Shown here piece after piece: positions 1 to 7,805 of a DNA stretch of 51,657 nucleotides; positions within the stretch are counted from its first letter, which is position 1; the number at the start of each line of letters is the position of its first letter. Origin of the DNA: Bacteriovoracaceae bacterium (GTDB lineage: Bacteria; Bdellovibrionota; Bacteriovoracia; Bacteriovoracales; Bacteriovoracaceae); NCBI GenBank assembly GCA_028378565.1, contig JAONMX010000006.1, positions 1 to 51,657 of the forward strand, given 5' to 3'. The translations under genes and the position numbers were made by a program. The notes under the pieces are model-generated. The model had not been told where the DNA came from. It made no database searches and saw nothing but the letters and a program-made list of their open reading frames with translations.

Positions 1-108
1 ATAATTGCTTTAATTAAAGTTTATTTTGTTGATGGTTTTGTTTATTACGTCTCAAGAGAGCGTTTAAGAGATATACAAATTAATAATAGTCTTAGTGTAA
101 ATGTTTAA
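1..108 (+). CDS. 3' end of an unknown gene, cut by the window edge
   Basis: The frame is open from base 1 to a TAA at 106-108 and gives the last 35 residues of a protein (ending NSLSVNV). It contains alternating hydrophobic and aromatic residues (KVYFVDGFVYYVSRERL), which looks like a beta-strand followed by a basic helix. Too little is present to name it. After the stop come about 60 bp with stops in this frame before any further open frame. Confidence 0.5.
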   Translation: MIALIKVYFVDGFVYYVSRERLRDIQINNSLSVNV

Positions 109-294
109 CTTATTGTAAAAGTTTTATTTAGACACTAGGCTTAATCGTTACTGTAAAAGAGACAAACAGAATGAAAAGGAATGTGCTTGAAATCGATCAT
201 ATATTTAGTATAAGATTGGAAGTATAAATCAAAAAGAGCACCTACTAGGGGATCGTATCGCCTTGTTGAAAAACTTGTCAAAGAAGTTAGAGAT

Positions 295-513
295 ATGAAT
301 AATTATGAATTCTCAATGCTTGAAAATATAAAAGAGATTAGTCGCTCAGGTGTTTCTTTTGATGAAAAGTTACAAAAAGCAAAAGAGTTAAAACAAAAAG
401 AGCCTTCATCTAGATGGGTACGACTTTTTTACTCTACTCTTTTAGCCGACAATTCTCAGTATATGAAGTTTGGTTGGGAAATAGATCTAAGAAAAGCCAT
501 AACAACCTTATGA
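295..513 (+). CDS. N-terminal piece of a frameshifted gene (with 671-3457)
   Basis: This short frame encodes 72 residues, helical and charged (FDEKLQKAKELKQKEP), and stops at 511-513. The next frame (+1) is already open from 503, has no ATG until far downstream, and reads QPYELVFNNTNSL on into the 671-3457 protein. A single extra base in 503-513 would join them, with ITT followed by YELVFNN. The frame used here is also open upstream from 214 with a coding-like stretch (RAPTRGSYRLVEKLVKEV), and that in turn is reachable by another one-base shift from an ATG at 171. The most likely reading is the 5' part of one damaged gene; independent function of this peptide is doubtful. Confidence 0.4.
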   Translation: MNNYEFSMLENIKEISRSGVSFDEKLQKAKELKQKEPSSRWVRLFYSTLLADNSQYMKFGWEIDLRKAITTL

Positions 514-670
514 GCTTGTTTTTAATAATACGAACTCTCTAGTTTTAGAAAATGTACCTTCTGAAAACCTTGCTCTATCATTTACATTCTCAAATAATCA
601 GAGTTGGATAAATGTATTACAAAAAAATGCAACTAATTTAAGTATTAATTACTCAAATTATAACTTAGAG

Positions 671-3457
671 GTGAATAGAAATCTTTCATTGGAAGAAGGT
701 TTAAGCGGTTATGGTCTCGTTCGTGGAAGTTACGATTTGGTTTCGAATAAAGGAGATGTATTCAATGCACCAGATCCTGGGAAAATGGATATTCAACTAT
801 CTAAAGATCAAAATGGGGTGTCATACTTTAAAACTAAGCTTCTTAATGAAAATGATAAAACAAGGTATTACTCCATAACGATGGACTTAATCAAAGGAGT
901 TGAGGGGTTTGCTCTTTTTAAAAATACTCACATAAATGGAGAAGTAAAGTACGACATTTTTGATCTCTCATTAAACTTAGATCAATCTATAGTTGCCCAG
1001 AACTTATATACTAGCTCACCAGTTTCACAATTATTACCAAATGAAATTTTAGAGTCTGAAGTATTTATTTTTCAGGAGGGTTCAAATCAAGTTGTAGATA
1101 TTGGAAGATCAATTTTTAATGAAGCTTTTGCCCAGTCAGGTAGTGGAGCAACTGGTTCCATTATAAATATTAGAGAGGGTCTCTCTTTTATAAATATTGG
1201 GCCACTGGAAGATGCATTAGGTAGAGGGAATGGGAAAACTGTGACTAATTTACCTACAGGTCTTTTTCCTCTTTATTTAAATGAAAACTTTAGATCTAAG
1301 TATCTAATTAATCCATTTATATCTGATAATGTTGATCTTGAATCTCCTATATTGATAAATATTTGCGACACTTCATTTTTAAATTGCAAATCCCTACCTT
1401 TGAGTAGTGAAGGTAATTTTAGTTACAAATCTGGAGATGTAAATATAGGTGATAGGTATCTTACTGCTTGTATAGATAAAACTTCCCTAAAGGGAGCGCT
1501 ATTGGGGAATCCTTGTTTAAGGTTAACGAGAGGTCGTTCACAGAGAAGAAGTGATCATTATTTCAATAATATAATAAGTGCATCTGGAAATTTGATACTT
1601 GATATTGGAAAAACAACAGGGGCTTTTTATCAGGATACAGTTGCTGGTGGAGCGAGATATGGCCTTAGAGATGGGGGAAATGGAGGAGAGATTAGTGATG
1701 GTGGAGATGATTGGATAAATATTGATTATGTGAATGAAATATCAAGCTTAACAAGGCTTATTGCTAAGTATCCTGTTTTTGACGAAAATTCTCAAAAGGT
1801 GAGGTATGGAACATTTCCACTTAGGATTGATGATATTAACCATATCGGTGCATCTGGTTCAGGATCTGGAACTGGACACACTAATCATTTAAATGGAACA
1901 GGGATTGATGCTAGGTTTAATGATTTAAATGAAATTTCATTTTCTGACATAGGGCAAGGTGTAAATTCTAGTGTTTTAAATTCATACTATGATGGAGCAA
2001 ACCTTGCGGGTGTTATAAGTCAGTCAGATTTTAATATTGGAAAAATATTAGTATCTTCATTTTTACTTAATTCAAACATAGCAGGAAGTTTGCAGGCTGA
2101 TGCAAGTAGTTTTGAAAATTCAGGACATTATAGTTCATTATTTTTTTCAGTACTTACACCTGCAGAGAAAGTTATTTTTTCAAGTTGTGGAGATGGAGGA
2201 GAAATTATTTCAAATTATATTCTAGATCAAAGAGATCATTCAAACCACTTTCATGTTCAGTTAATTAAAGAAAAAGACAAGGATGATATTAGGCGGTTTC
2301 GAGATGAGGTTTTAAGCTATAATATTTCTTCTGATGCATTTTCTATATCTATGAAGTGGGAAGATCATAATATTAAGTTTTCTTTTAATGCTCCGGAAGA
2401 TATTCCACAGAAAGCAGTCGAATTAAGACTTTTTGCTTCTAAAGAGCTTGAAAATATTTCAAAAGATGGAGCAAGTATTAAGCTAGAAAAAGAGTTTCAA
2501 AGTGACATATTTGAAAGAGAAATCTTATCACTGGGATCATTTTCTGTGAATTCTGGAATTAACGAATTTGAAATCGATGATGAATTTTTATATAAACAGA
2601 TTGCTATGGGAGGTTTTTCCTTTAGCGGATATTTAGTTTTTCAAGATGGAAAAAAGAAAGAAAATGAGGTAATTTCTAATGAAACAAACTATTATCAATA
2701 CTGTAAGAAATTTATTGTAAGTGATGTTCAATTTGATATTACTCCTCAGCCATATTCTAATCTCAACCTAGTTGATGTGGCAGAAAGTCTTTTTGGTAGC
2801 GTTGGTCATCTTACTAATTATAAAAATAAGTTAATAATTGAAAAAACTGAAAAAACAGGAAATATGCATCCATCTGATTCTCTTGTTACTTTCAAAGCAC
2901 CTTCTAATGATGCGGGGTATATGTCTTCAAAGATTAGGAGGTCTGCTGCAGGGGAGGGGAGACTTTCTTTAGAGGATGTATGTGATAAAGAGGACTCGAC
3001 TACGTGTACAATAGATGACTTAAATAAAGCATTTCGATTGGAAGGATCTATCGGTGAGTTTGATTACTTGGAAGGAGTCCATGAAAATGTATCAGACTTG
3101 CAAGAAGAGTTTCAGCCTCATTCTTCAAATAAGATTTTATATTATGGTCGTGACTTTCTAGGGCGAGGGGTCGCTATTGCAGAGTTTGATATTTTTGTAA
3201 GAAATATTTTTTCTCCTCCAACAGATTGTCAGTTTATAAATAAATGTGAAGTTACTCAGCGACCTGGTGAAACTGAGTGGATTGTGGTTCATGCGCCATC
3301 AAATAACTTCTCAGTTGAATGTACGAATGGTAATCATAAAGGGTATGGTTTAAAATTTAACAGTAATGATGGTTCATATGATTTAAATGTTCTAGATTTT
3401 AAAAATGTTGAACATTTTATTGATAAGAAAGTATGTGACAAAGTGCCATATTTTTAA
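671..3457 (+). CDS. large protein with LAS-type (M15/M74-like) zinc-peptidase signature; 5' end frameshifted
   Basis: The protein has 928 residues from a GTG at 671, but the frame is open back to 503, and the GTG has no good ribosome site, so the true 5' end is probably lost to a frameshift (see 295-513). No signal peptide is visible for the same reason. Residues about 290-535 carry the hallmark of LAS metallopeptidases: HLNGTGID (H406, D413; the HxxGxxxD pattern) and then NHFHVQL (H526, H528), the order and spacing seen in murein endopeptidases of the MepA/M15 group, where His, Asp and His bind zinc. Glycine-rich stretches lie around 330-345 and 395-400. The flanking ~280 N-terminal and ~390 C-terminal residues are beta-rich and unrecognised. 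It is followed after 20 bp by an exported protein. Peptidoglycan cleavage is inferred; if the frameshift is real the gene is dead. Confidence 0.55.
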   Translation: MNRNLSLEEGLSGYGLVRGSYDLVSNKGDVFNAPDPGKMDIQLSKDQNGVSYFKTKLLNENDKTRYYSITMDLIKGVEGFALFKNTHINGEVKYDIFDLSLNLDQSIVAQNLYTSSPVSQLLPNEILESEVFIFQEGSNQVVDIGRSIFNEAFAQSGSGATGSIINIREGLSFINIGPLEDALGRGNGKTVTNLPTGLFPLYLNENFRSKYLINPFISDNVDLESPILINICDTSFLNCKSLPLSSEGNFSYKSGDVNIGDRYLTACIDKTSLKGALLGNPCLRLTRGRSQRRSDHYFNNIISASGNLILDIGKTTGAFYQDTVAGGARYGLRDGGNGGEISDGGDDWINIDYVNEISSLTRLIAKYPVFDENSQKVRYGTFPLRIDDINHIGASGSGSGTGHTNHLNGTGIDARFNDLNEISFSDIGQGVNSSVLNSYYDGANLAGVISQSDFNIGKILVSSFLLNSNIAGSLQADASSFENSGHYSSLFFSVLTPAEKVIFSSCGDGGEIISNYILDQRDHSNHFHVQLIKEKDKDDIRRFRDEVLSYNISSDAFSISMKWEDHNIKFSFNAPEDIPQKAVELRLFASKELENISKDGASIKLEKEFQSDIFEREILSLGSFSVNSGINEFEIDDEFLYKQIAMGGFSFSGYLVFQDGKKKENEVISNETNYYQYCKKFIVSDVQFDITPQPYSNLNLVDVAESLFGSVGHLTNYKNKLIIEKTEKTGNMHPSDSLVTFKAPSNDAGYMSSKIRRSAAGEGRLSLEDVCDKEDSTTCTIDDLNKAFRLEGSIGEFDYLEGVHENVSDLQEEFQPHSSNKILYYGRDFLGRGVAIAEFDIFVRNIFSPPTDCQFINKCEVTQRPGETEWIVVHAPSNNFSVECTNGNHKGYGLKFNSNDGSYDLNVLDFKNVEHFIDKKVCDKVPYF

Positions 3458-3477
3458 GGACAAGAATAGGAGTTCAA

Positions 3478-4653
3478 GTGAAGTTATTTTTTAAAGTTCT
3501 TTTGGTGTTGATGTATGTAGCAAGTACGCATGGATTTGTACTTAATCCAAGAGTGGAACTTCACGAGCTGTATTATGATCAAGATATTCTTTTTGTTTCT
3601 GAAAAAATAATGCATAAAAAGACAGTAGACGGTAAAAAGAAGACTTTTGTTTACCCTTTCATAAAAGTCTATGGAGATAAAAAGTTTACCAAAGAAGTCG
3701 GAAGGTTTGATGAATCAGGTGTGAAAGTTAATAAAAAACAGGTTTGCTTTACTAATTATGTAAATATATATTACTCTATTTTATTATCTAATGGTGCGGA
3801 TCTTGGAAAGAAGACAAATGAATATATTGGAGTATTGTCTAGTCGCTTTCTTGTTCAAAACGATGATGAGTTTACAATGATTAGAAAGTTACGTTCGGAC
3901 AATAACTTTTGTAAAGATATTAGAGTTGCAGCATGGGTTAAGGATGCAAAAGAGCAGAAAGTTGGCTTGATTTTTTTTTTAAAAGATTACAATCTAGAAG
4001 AAGGTTGGATTGAGCTTTATAATAAAAACGATGAAGCAAAGCTATTTTTAAAAGTAAAAGATTTAGGTAATGTCACAACTGTTTTTGATACTTACGATAA
4101 TCCTATAAATAAAAGTGCAAAAGTTTTTCAAGATATTAAGGTGAGCTTTATTATTCCTCCATTATATAAAGTGTTTGATGAAAAACTGAAAGATAAAGAG
4201 TTGTTTGGAAAAATAAAGAACCTCGTGCAGGATTATTATTCAATTTTAGAAGAGAATTGTTCAGGAGTTAAGAATTTAAATGTCTCGAGAGAGTTGAATT
4301 GTTTGAAATGCGGAAAACGTAAACAACTTGAACTTGTAAAAGAAATTTTAACAAAGAAAGATGTTCAAGCTTTTAGTGAAATGGTTGCAAGCTTTAATAA
4401 TATGTGTAGAGGTTTAGATTTTAAAAGATGGAGCAGAGAGAAAATTCTTGTTGATTATTCAGAGGGTGCAGAGAGTAGTATCATTGGAATGCTTAAGGCC
4501 ATAGAAAAAATTAATACAAAAAAAGAGGATAAAATATCAATAAAGGTGTTAATGCCATCGCATTCTTCTGTATTTCTAGTTACGAATATTAGACGTGATC
4601 CACGTTATGAGTTCAACATTGTTATTGAAAAAGTTAATGAAAAGTCTATTTAG
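3478..4653 (+). CDS. secreted protein of unknown function
   Basis: The start is GTG at 3478, preceded by AGGACAAGAATAGGAG. The 391-residue protein begins with a basic residue and a hydrophobic stretch (MKLFFKVLLVLMYVASTHG), a Sec signal peptide. The mature part is lysine-rich, with a cysteine cluster near residues 261-280 (NCSGV, NCLKCGK) and single cysteines elsewhere, which could form disulfides in the periplasm. I recognise no family. It lies 20 bp after the LAS-like gene and is probably co-transcribed with it, so it may have been a partner of that enzyme. Confidence 0.7.
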   Translation: MKLFFKVLLVLMYVASTHGFVLNPRVELHELYYDQDILFVSEKIMHKKTVDGKKKTFVYPFIKVYGDKKFTKEVGRFDESGVKVNKKQVCFTNYVNIYYSILLSNGADLGKKTNEYIGVLSSRFLVQNDDEFTMIRKLRSDNNFCKDIRVAAWVKDAKEQKVGLIFFLKDYNLEEGWIELYNKNDEAKLFLKVKDLGNVTTVFDTYDNPINKSAKVFQDIKVSFIIPPLYKVFDEKLKDKELFGKIKNLVQDYYSILEENCSGVKNLNVSRELNCLKCGKRKQLELVKEILTKKDVQAFSEMVASFNNMCRGLDFKRWSREKILVDYSEGAESSIIGMLKAIEKINTKKEDKISIKVLMPSHSSVFLVTNIRRDPRYEFNIVIEKVNEKSI

Positions 4654-4729
4654 ATGATCTTAAGTGGTGATACTAAAATAATATCCAAAAGTAGTAAGGA
4701 ACTAACTACTTGTACCTCTTGATGTGATT

Positions 4730-5005
4730 TTAGGAAGTTATAAGTTTGCTACAAGTTTTTAACTTATATTCTAATAATTCAAACATTAATACACTTTTAT
4801 TGCAGACCGTGAAATAGCTGTATGCGATTAAGCATTCAGACTTACTTAAAGCTGAGAGACGACGCTGAACATATATGTTCAGCGGGGCCATCGCAATCAC
4901 TTGTAGGGTATAAGAAAAAATATGGCGGGGCAGATAATCACTCCTGTTTATGTTAGTATTCTGTTCATTTGCGGGGATTACTCGTGGCACTTTTAGTTTT
5001 AACAT
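4730..5005 (-). CDS. doubtful small ORF with foreign codon use
   Basis: This minus-strand frame (91 residues from the ATG at 5005; a TTG at 5020 is also in frame) lies in the long gap 4654-5132. It uses codons such as CCC, CGC, GCG, CCG and CTG that are rare in the neighbouring genes, so the block looks imported. The start of the protein (KVPRVIPANEQNTN) reads like coding sequence, while the C-terminal half is leucine- and serine-rich and unremarkable. A 22-bp perfect palindrome lies inside it. It may be a degenerate gene or a mobile fragment. Apart from this ORF and the repeats listed, I see no gene in 4654-5132. Confidence 0.25.
   Translation of the reverse strand: MLKLKVPRVIPANEQNTNINRSDYLPRHIFSYTLQVIAMAPLNIYVQRRLSALSKSECLIAYSYFTVCNKSVLMFELLEYKLKTCSKLITS
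4863..4884. repeat. 22-bp perfect palindrome
   Basis: The half-site CGCTGAACATA is followed directly by its exact reverse complement, with no spacer. No T-run follows, so it is not an ordinary terminator. It resembles a dimer-binding operator or a recombination core; the GAAC-N6-GTTC core has two bases too many for a Gram-positive LexA (GAAC-N4-GTTC) box. Confidence 0.6.
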
Positions 5006-5094
5006 CTTTTTTGATTTCAAAAGCTTATCTTCTCAAATCATAGCAATCATTCGGTTTGAGCTATTCCAGTATTTTCATCATTTTTCACCAGTTG

Positions 5095-5113
5095 ATCGGT
5101 ACAGAATCGGTAC
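5095..5113 (+). repeat. direct repeat ATCGGTAC x2, 11 bp apart
   Basis: ATCGGTAC occurs at 5095-5102 and 5106-5113, one helical turn apart, and its core returns inverted as ACCGAT at 5120-5125. The set lies just upstream of the 5168 gene and could be an operator on one DNA face. There is no independent evidence of function. Confidence 0.4.
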
Positions 5114-5167
5114 TTATTAACCGATAAGATTAATGAAATATAAAATTTTACAAGTTTGGGAAGAACT

Positions 5168-5539
5168 ATGAGATGGAAGACTTTTTTTTACCTATATTTT
5201 ATAAGATTTAATTCTATTTATTCTCTAAAAAATGCACCATGTACAAGACCATTATTTGTCTTTTTAATCTCATATCCAGTAGTACTTTTTGTCTTCTTTA
5301 TGCTTGTGATGAAATCATTTGTAACTCCTGAAGTTCTAGAATATCTAAAGATCACAAGAACTACTTTTATTCAATTATTAGGCTTTGTTTCTTTATTATC
5401 AATTGCTCTTTTAAATGAGATGTTTTTTAAAAATCTTATGTTTCATAAGACTGGAATTAAGGGCGAAGCAGTTCGAAAATTTCATATGATTTTGCTAGCA
5501 ATTTGCCTAATACAAGTAGTTTTAAGGACTCTTTATTAA
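5168..5539 (+). CDS. small membrane protein, unknown function
   Basis: The ATG at 5168 is chosen over the TTG at 5156 because GGGAAG lies just upstream of it. The 123-residue product has a basic amphipathic start (MRWKTFFYLYFIRF) and three predicted membrane segments: about 30-52 (LFVFLISYPVVLFVFFML), 70-90 (FIQLLGFVSLLSIALL) and 105-120. No family is recognised. A 12-codon frame (5133-5171) precedes it and its TGA overlaps this ATG as ATGA, so the gene may be translationally coupled to a leader peptide. The direct repeats at 5095-5113 lie just upstream. Confidence 0.55.
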   Translation: MRWKTFFYLYFIRFNSIYSLKNAPCTRPLFVFLISYPVVLFVFFMLVMKSFVTPEVLEYLKITRTTFIQLLGFVSLLSIALLNEMFFKNLMFHKTGIKGEAVRKFHMILLAICLIQVVLRTLY

Positions 5540-5591
5540 GGTTTGTGTTGAAGAGATTAGTATAAGTTTATCGTAATTAAGGGAATTGTAA

Positions 5592-6059
5592 ATGGCGAAT
5601 AAAAAGAAATGGACTAGAGAGAAATGTGTAGAGATTGTATCAAAGTGCAATAATTATACAGATCTTCGAAATAATTATCCAGTCGCTTACCGTGCTATGC
5701 TTAGATACGGTTGGAATGATTTACTGAATCTCCTACCAAGAACAACTCGACCAAATGGATACTGGAGTAAGGAGAGATGTTTAAAGGAAGCTCTTAAATA
5801 CAGTTCTCGAAAAGAGTTTAGTGTGGGTTCTCACTCTGCTTATATAGTGCTTATGAACTTGGGGCTGCTTGATGTTGCCTGTTCGCACATGGTACCCATA
5901 AGACGTCCTTCTGGATATTGGACAAAAGAGACAATACTAGAATCAGTAAAGGGTTTCAAGTCTCTTAAGGAATGGAGAAAGAAGTATTATAGAGCATACG
6001 ATAAAGCTCTTGAGTTAAATATAATTAATAAAGTTAAAAGAATAATAGAATGCAATTAA
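5592..6059 (+). CDS. triple-repeat protein of phage/homing-endonuclease-associated type
   Basis: The 155-residue protein consists almost entirely of three ~40-residue repeats: WTREKCVEIVSKCNNYTDLR (from residue 7), GYWSKERCLKEALKYSSRKE (57-76) and GYWTKETILESVKGFKSLKE (107-126). Each continues with an AY motif and a hydrophobic helix; the second ends in LLDVACSHM. The W-[ST]-K-E start, the Y/F-x-S/T-R pattern and the CSHM ending are familiar from tandem repeats in phage proteins and proteins linked to homing endonucleases, thought to bind DNA. No nuclease domain is attached. The start has AAGGGAATTGTAA upstream. It lies in the GGCC-poor accessory arm and is likely horizontally acquired. Confidence 0.6.
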   Translation: MANKKKWTREKCVEIVSKCNNYTDLRNNYPVAYRAMLRYGWNDLLNLLPRTTRPNGYWSKERCLKEALKYSSRKEFSVGSHSAYIVLMNLGLLDVACSHMVPIRRPSGYWTKETILESVKGFKSLKEWRKKYYRAYDKALELNIINKVKRIIECN

Positions 6060-6079
6060 CATTTTGAGTAAAGATGTTT

Positions 6080-6844
6080 CTAAAAGAGAAGCATACCTTT
6101 GCTAGGAGTCCATGTCCAAATGGCCAAGGCGGTGGCGTTATTTGACTTCCAGCGAGTGCGATAAGTACCAAGACCAAGAGTGATGACATAATCTTTTTGA
6201 AGGTAGCGGCCGATGAGTACCTGCATGGAAGAGCGATTTCTTAGGTGCTTCATTGAGTTGTTCTTGTATAGAGCACCTATTTCATAAGTTGAGGTGAGTT
6301 TGTAACCAAGGATTGATATTTTCTCTAGGAGAGTATCTCCACCTGCACGACCAATAAGATTAGCGAGCTCTTCAGCATAAATTTGATTCATCTTGTCTTT
6401 GAGTTCCGTTTTAGTCCACTTAACTCTTTGTACAAAGTAAACAGATCCTGCAGCAAGGGCCATCTTTGCTTCGAAAAACTTTCTTTCCACATTACTTGAT
6501 CGACAGGCGATCACTTGACAGTCAAAAGCATCAAATTCATTAAATTCACGAGAGCTTTTTGAAAAGCCAGTACTTAGCCCAAAGAATGAAATTGGATATA
6601 TTTCTAGACTTGCTTGGGCCTTATTAATGGCAACACTACTTTTTATTTGTCCAGCAACTCTAGCAAAGCCATAGAACGGCTTTTTCTTATCAACTGTTCC
6701 CCAGAGTTTAAAACTCTTTCCAACTTCCCCAAGAGTGTAGAAGCCTTTTGGATATGATCTTACAAGAGCTTCAACTTTTGTATCAACTTCTGCTTGGGCC
6801 AAAAGAGTAAAGTTTAAGGCCAATAAAAGTACTAAAACTTTCAT
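6080..6844 (-). CDS. exported protein, probably envelope-associated, unknown function
   Basis: The 254-residue product starts with a clear signal peptide (MKVLVLLLALNFTLLAQA, cleavage near residue 18-19). The rest has alternating strands rich in aromatic and small residues (YPISFFGLSTGF, VITLGLGTYRTRW, TALAIWTWTPSKGMLLF), consistent with an outer-membrane barrel or a protein packed against one. Its ATG overlaps the stop of the 76-residue gene upstream (TAATG), so the two are coupled and are the last genes of the liv transcription unit. Function unknown; it converges on the triple-repeat gene 20 bp away. Confidence 0.65.
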   Translation of the reverse strand: MKVLVLLLALNFTLLAQAEVDTKVEALVRSYPKGFYTLGEVGKSFKLWGTVDKKKPFYGFARVAGQIKSSVAINKAQASLEIYPISFFGLSTGFSKSSREFNEFDAFDCQVIACRSSNVERKFFEAKMALAAGSVYFVQRVKWTKTELKDKMNQIYAEELANLIGRAGGDTLLEKISILGYKLTSTYEIGALYKNNSMKHLRNRSSMQVLIGRYLQKDYVITLGLGTYRTRWKSNNATALAIWTWTPSKGMLLF

Positions 6845-7074
6845 TAAAGACCTAGTTTTTCGTTAAGTTGATCATTGGTAACATGACCTTGGGCCACATG
6901 CGCTTTCACAACCATGAGGGCCTTCTCATACTCTGGTCTTTCTTCAGCTGTGGCAACAGATAGGTCAAGATGTTTTTGACCTTTTATATGAGAATTTTTT
7001 ACGATTTTTTTTAAAATATTGATAGCTTCATCAAAACTTAATTGGTTCAATTTACCCTCGTTGTTATCTTGCAT
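6844..7074 (-). CDS. small helical cytoplasmic protein downstream of livF
   Basis: A 76-residue, charged, helical protein without signal peptide or membrane segment (SFDEAINILKKIVKN, EERPEYEKALMVVKAHVAQG). It starts 11 bp after the livF stop, with CTAGAGAAGT upstream of its ATG, and its stop codon overlaps the start of the next gene. The family is not recognised. Placement suggests co-transcription with the liv genes, although no functional link can be read from the sequence. Confidence 0.6.
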   Translation of the reverse strand: MQDNNEGKLNQLSFDEAINILKKIVKNSHIKGQKHLDLSVATAEERPEYEKALMVVKAHVAQGHVTNDQLNEKLGL

Positions 7075-7085
7075 ACTTCTCTAGG

Positions 7086-7805
7086 TTAGTGACCTAGGTA
7101 AGCTTTTTTAATTTCTTCGTTAGTAATTAATTCTTTGGCCTCACCACTCATAGAAATTTCTCCGGTCATGAGAACATAACCTCTGTTGGCAATCTTAAGA
7201 GCAGCGTAAGCATTTTGTTCAACTAAGAGAATTGTCATCTTTCTTTTTTTATTAATCTCGACAATGGCATCAAAGATAGCTTGAACAAGAATTGGTGCAA
7301 TCCCTAAAGATGGCTCGTCTAATAAAAGCAGTTTTGGTGCGGCCATGAACGCTCTTGCAATGGCCAGCATTTGTTGTTCACCACCTGAAAGTGTTCCCGC
7401 CAATTGCTTACTTCTTTCTTTTAGGATTGGAAAAAGAGAGTACATATATTCTAAGTCTTCTTTAATTCCTTTATTGTCCTTTCTTAAAAAAGCACCCATT
7501 TCTAAATTTTCTTTTATCGAAAGATCTGGAAAGACCATTCTCCCTTCAGGAGACTGGGCTATTCCGTTACTGACAATTTTATGAGCAGGCAAAGACTGAA
7601 TTGGTTTTCCATCAAAGAGAATTTCTCCACTGCTAATAGGAATTAATCCTGAAACAGAGTGTAGAGTTGTGGTTTTACCAGCACCATTAGAACCAAGAAT
7701 GGTAACAATTTCACCTTCGTAAACTTTTAGATCAATTCCGTGAATGGCATGAATGGCACCGTAGTGAACATGCATGTCTTTTATATGTAGTAGAGGATCA
7801 CTCAT
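7086..7805 (-). CDS. livF: branched-chain amino-acid ABC transporter ATP-binding protein LivF
   Basis: The 239-residue ATPase shows Walker A GSNGAGKTT (residues 38-46), the ABC signature LSGGEQQMLAIARA (about 139-152), Walker B LLLLDEP and the H-loop region LVEQNA typical of the LivF branch (LivG-type proteins have IEHDM here). Full family length. With LivG it powers import of leucine, isoleucine, valine or related amino acids through LivH-LivM. Its ATG overlaps the livG stop (TAATG), and GGAGAAGC precedes it. A run of five adjacent genes in the order K-H-M-G-F makes the assignment firm, though the substrate may be another amino acid. Confidence 0.93.
   Translation of the reverse strand: MSDPLLHIKDMHVHYGAIHAIHGIDLKVYEGEIVTILGSNGAGKTTTLHSVSGLIPISSGEILFDGKPIQSLPAHKIVSNGIAQSPEGRMVFPDLSIKENLEMGAFLRKDNKGIKEDLEYMYSLFPILKERSKQLAGTLSGGEQQMLAIARAFMAAPKLLLLDEPSLGIAPILVQAIFDAIVEINKKRKMTILLVEQNAYAALKIANRGYVLMTGEISMSGEAKELITNEEIKKAYLGH

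Noticed and set aside
4864-4883. LexA/SOS box in the palindrome
   Set aside because: GAAC-N6-GTTC and CTG-N12-CAG have the wrong spacing for the Gram-positive (N4) and enterobacterial (CTG-N10-CAG) boxes, and no SOS gene is adjacent.
5120-5127. ACCGATAA as a ninth sigma28 -10 box
   Set aside because: The bases 15-16 bp upstream (around 5100-5104) do not resemble TAAA, and the gap to the following ATG is 5 nt, not 7; the match is probably part of the ATCGGT repeat set.
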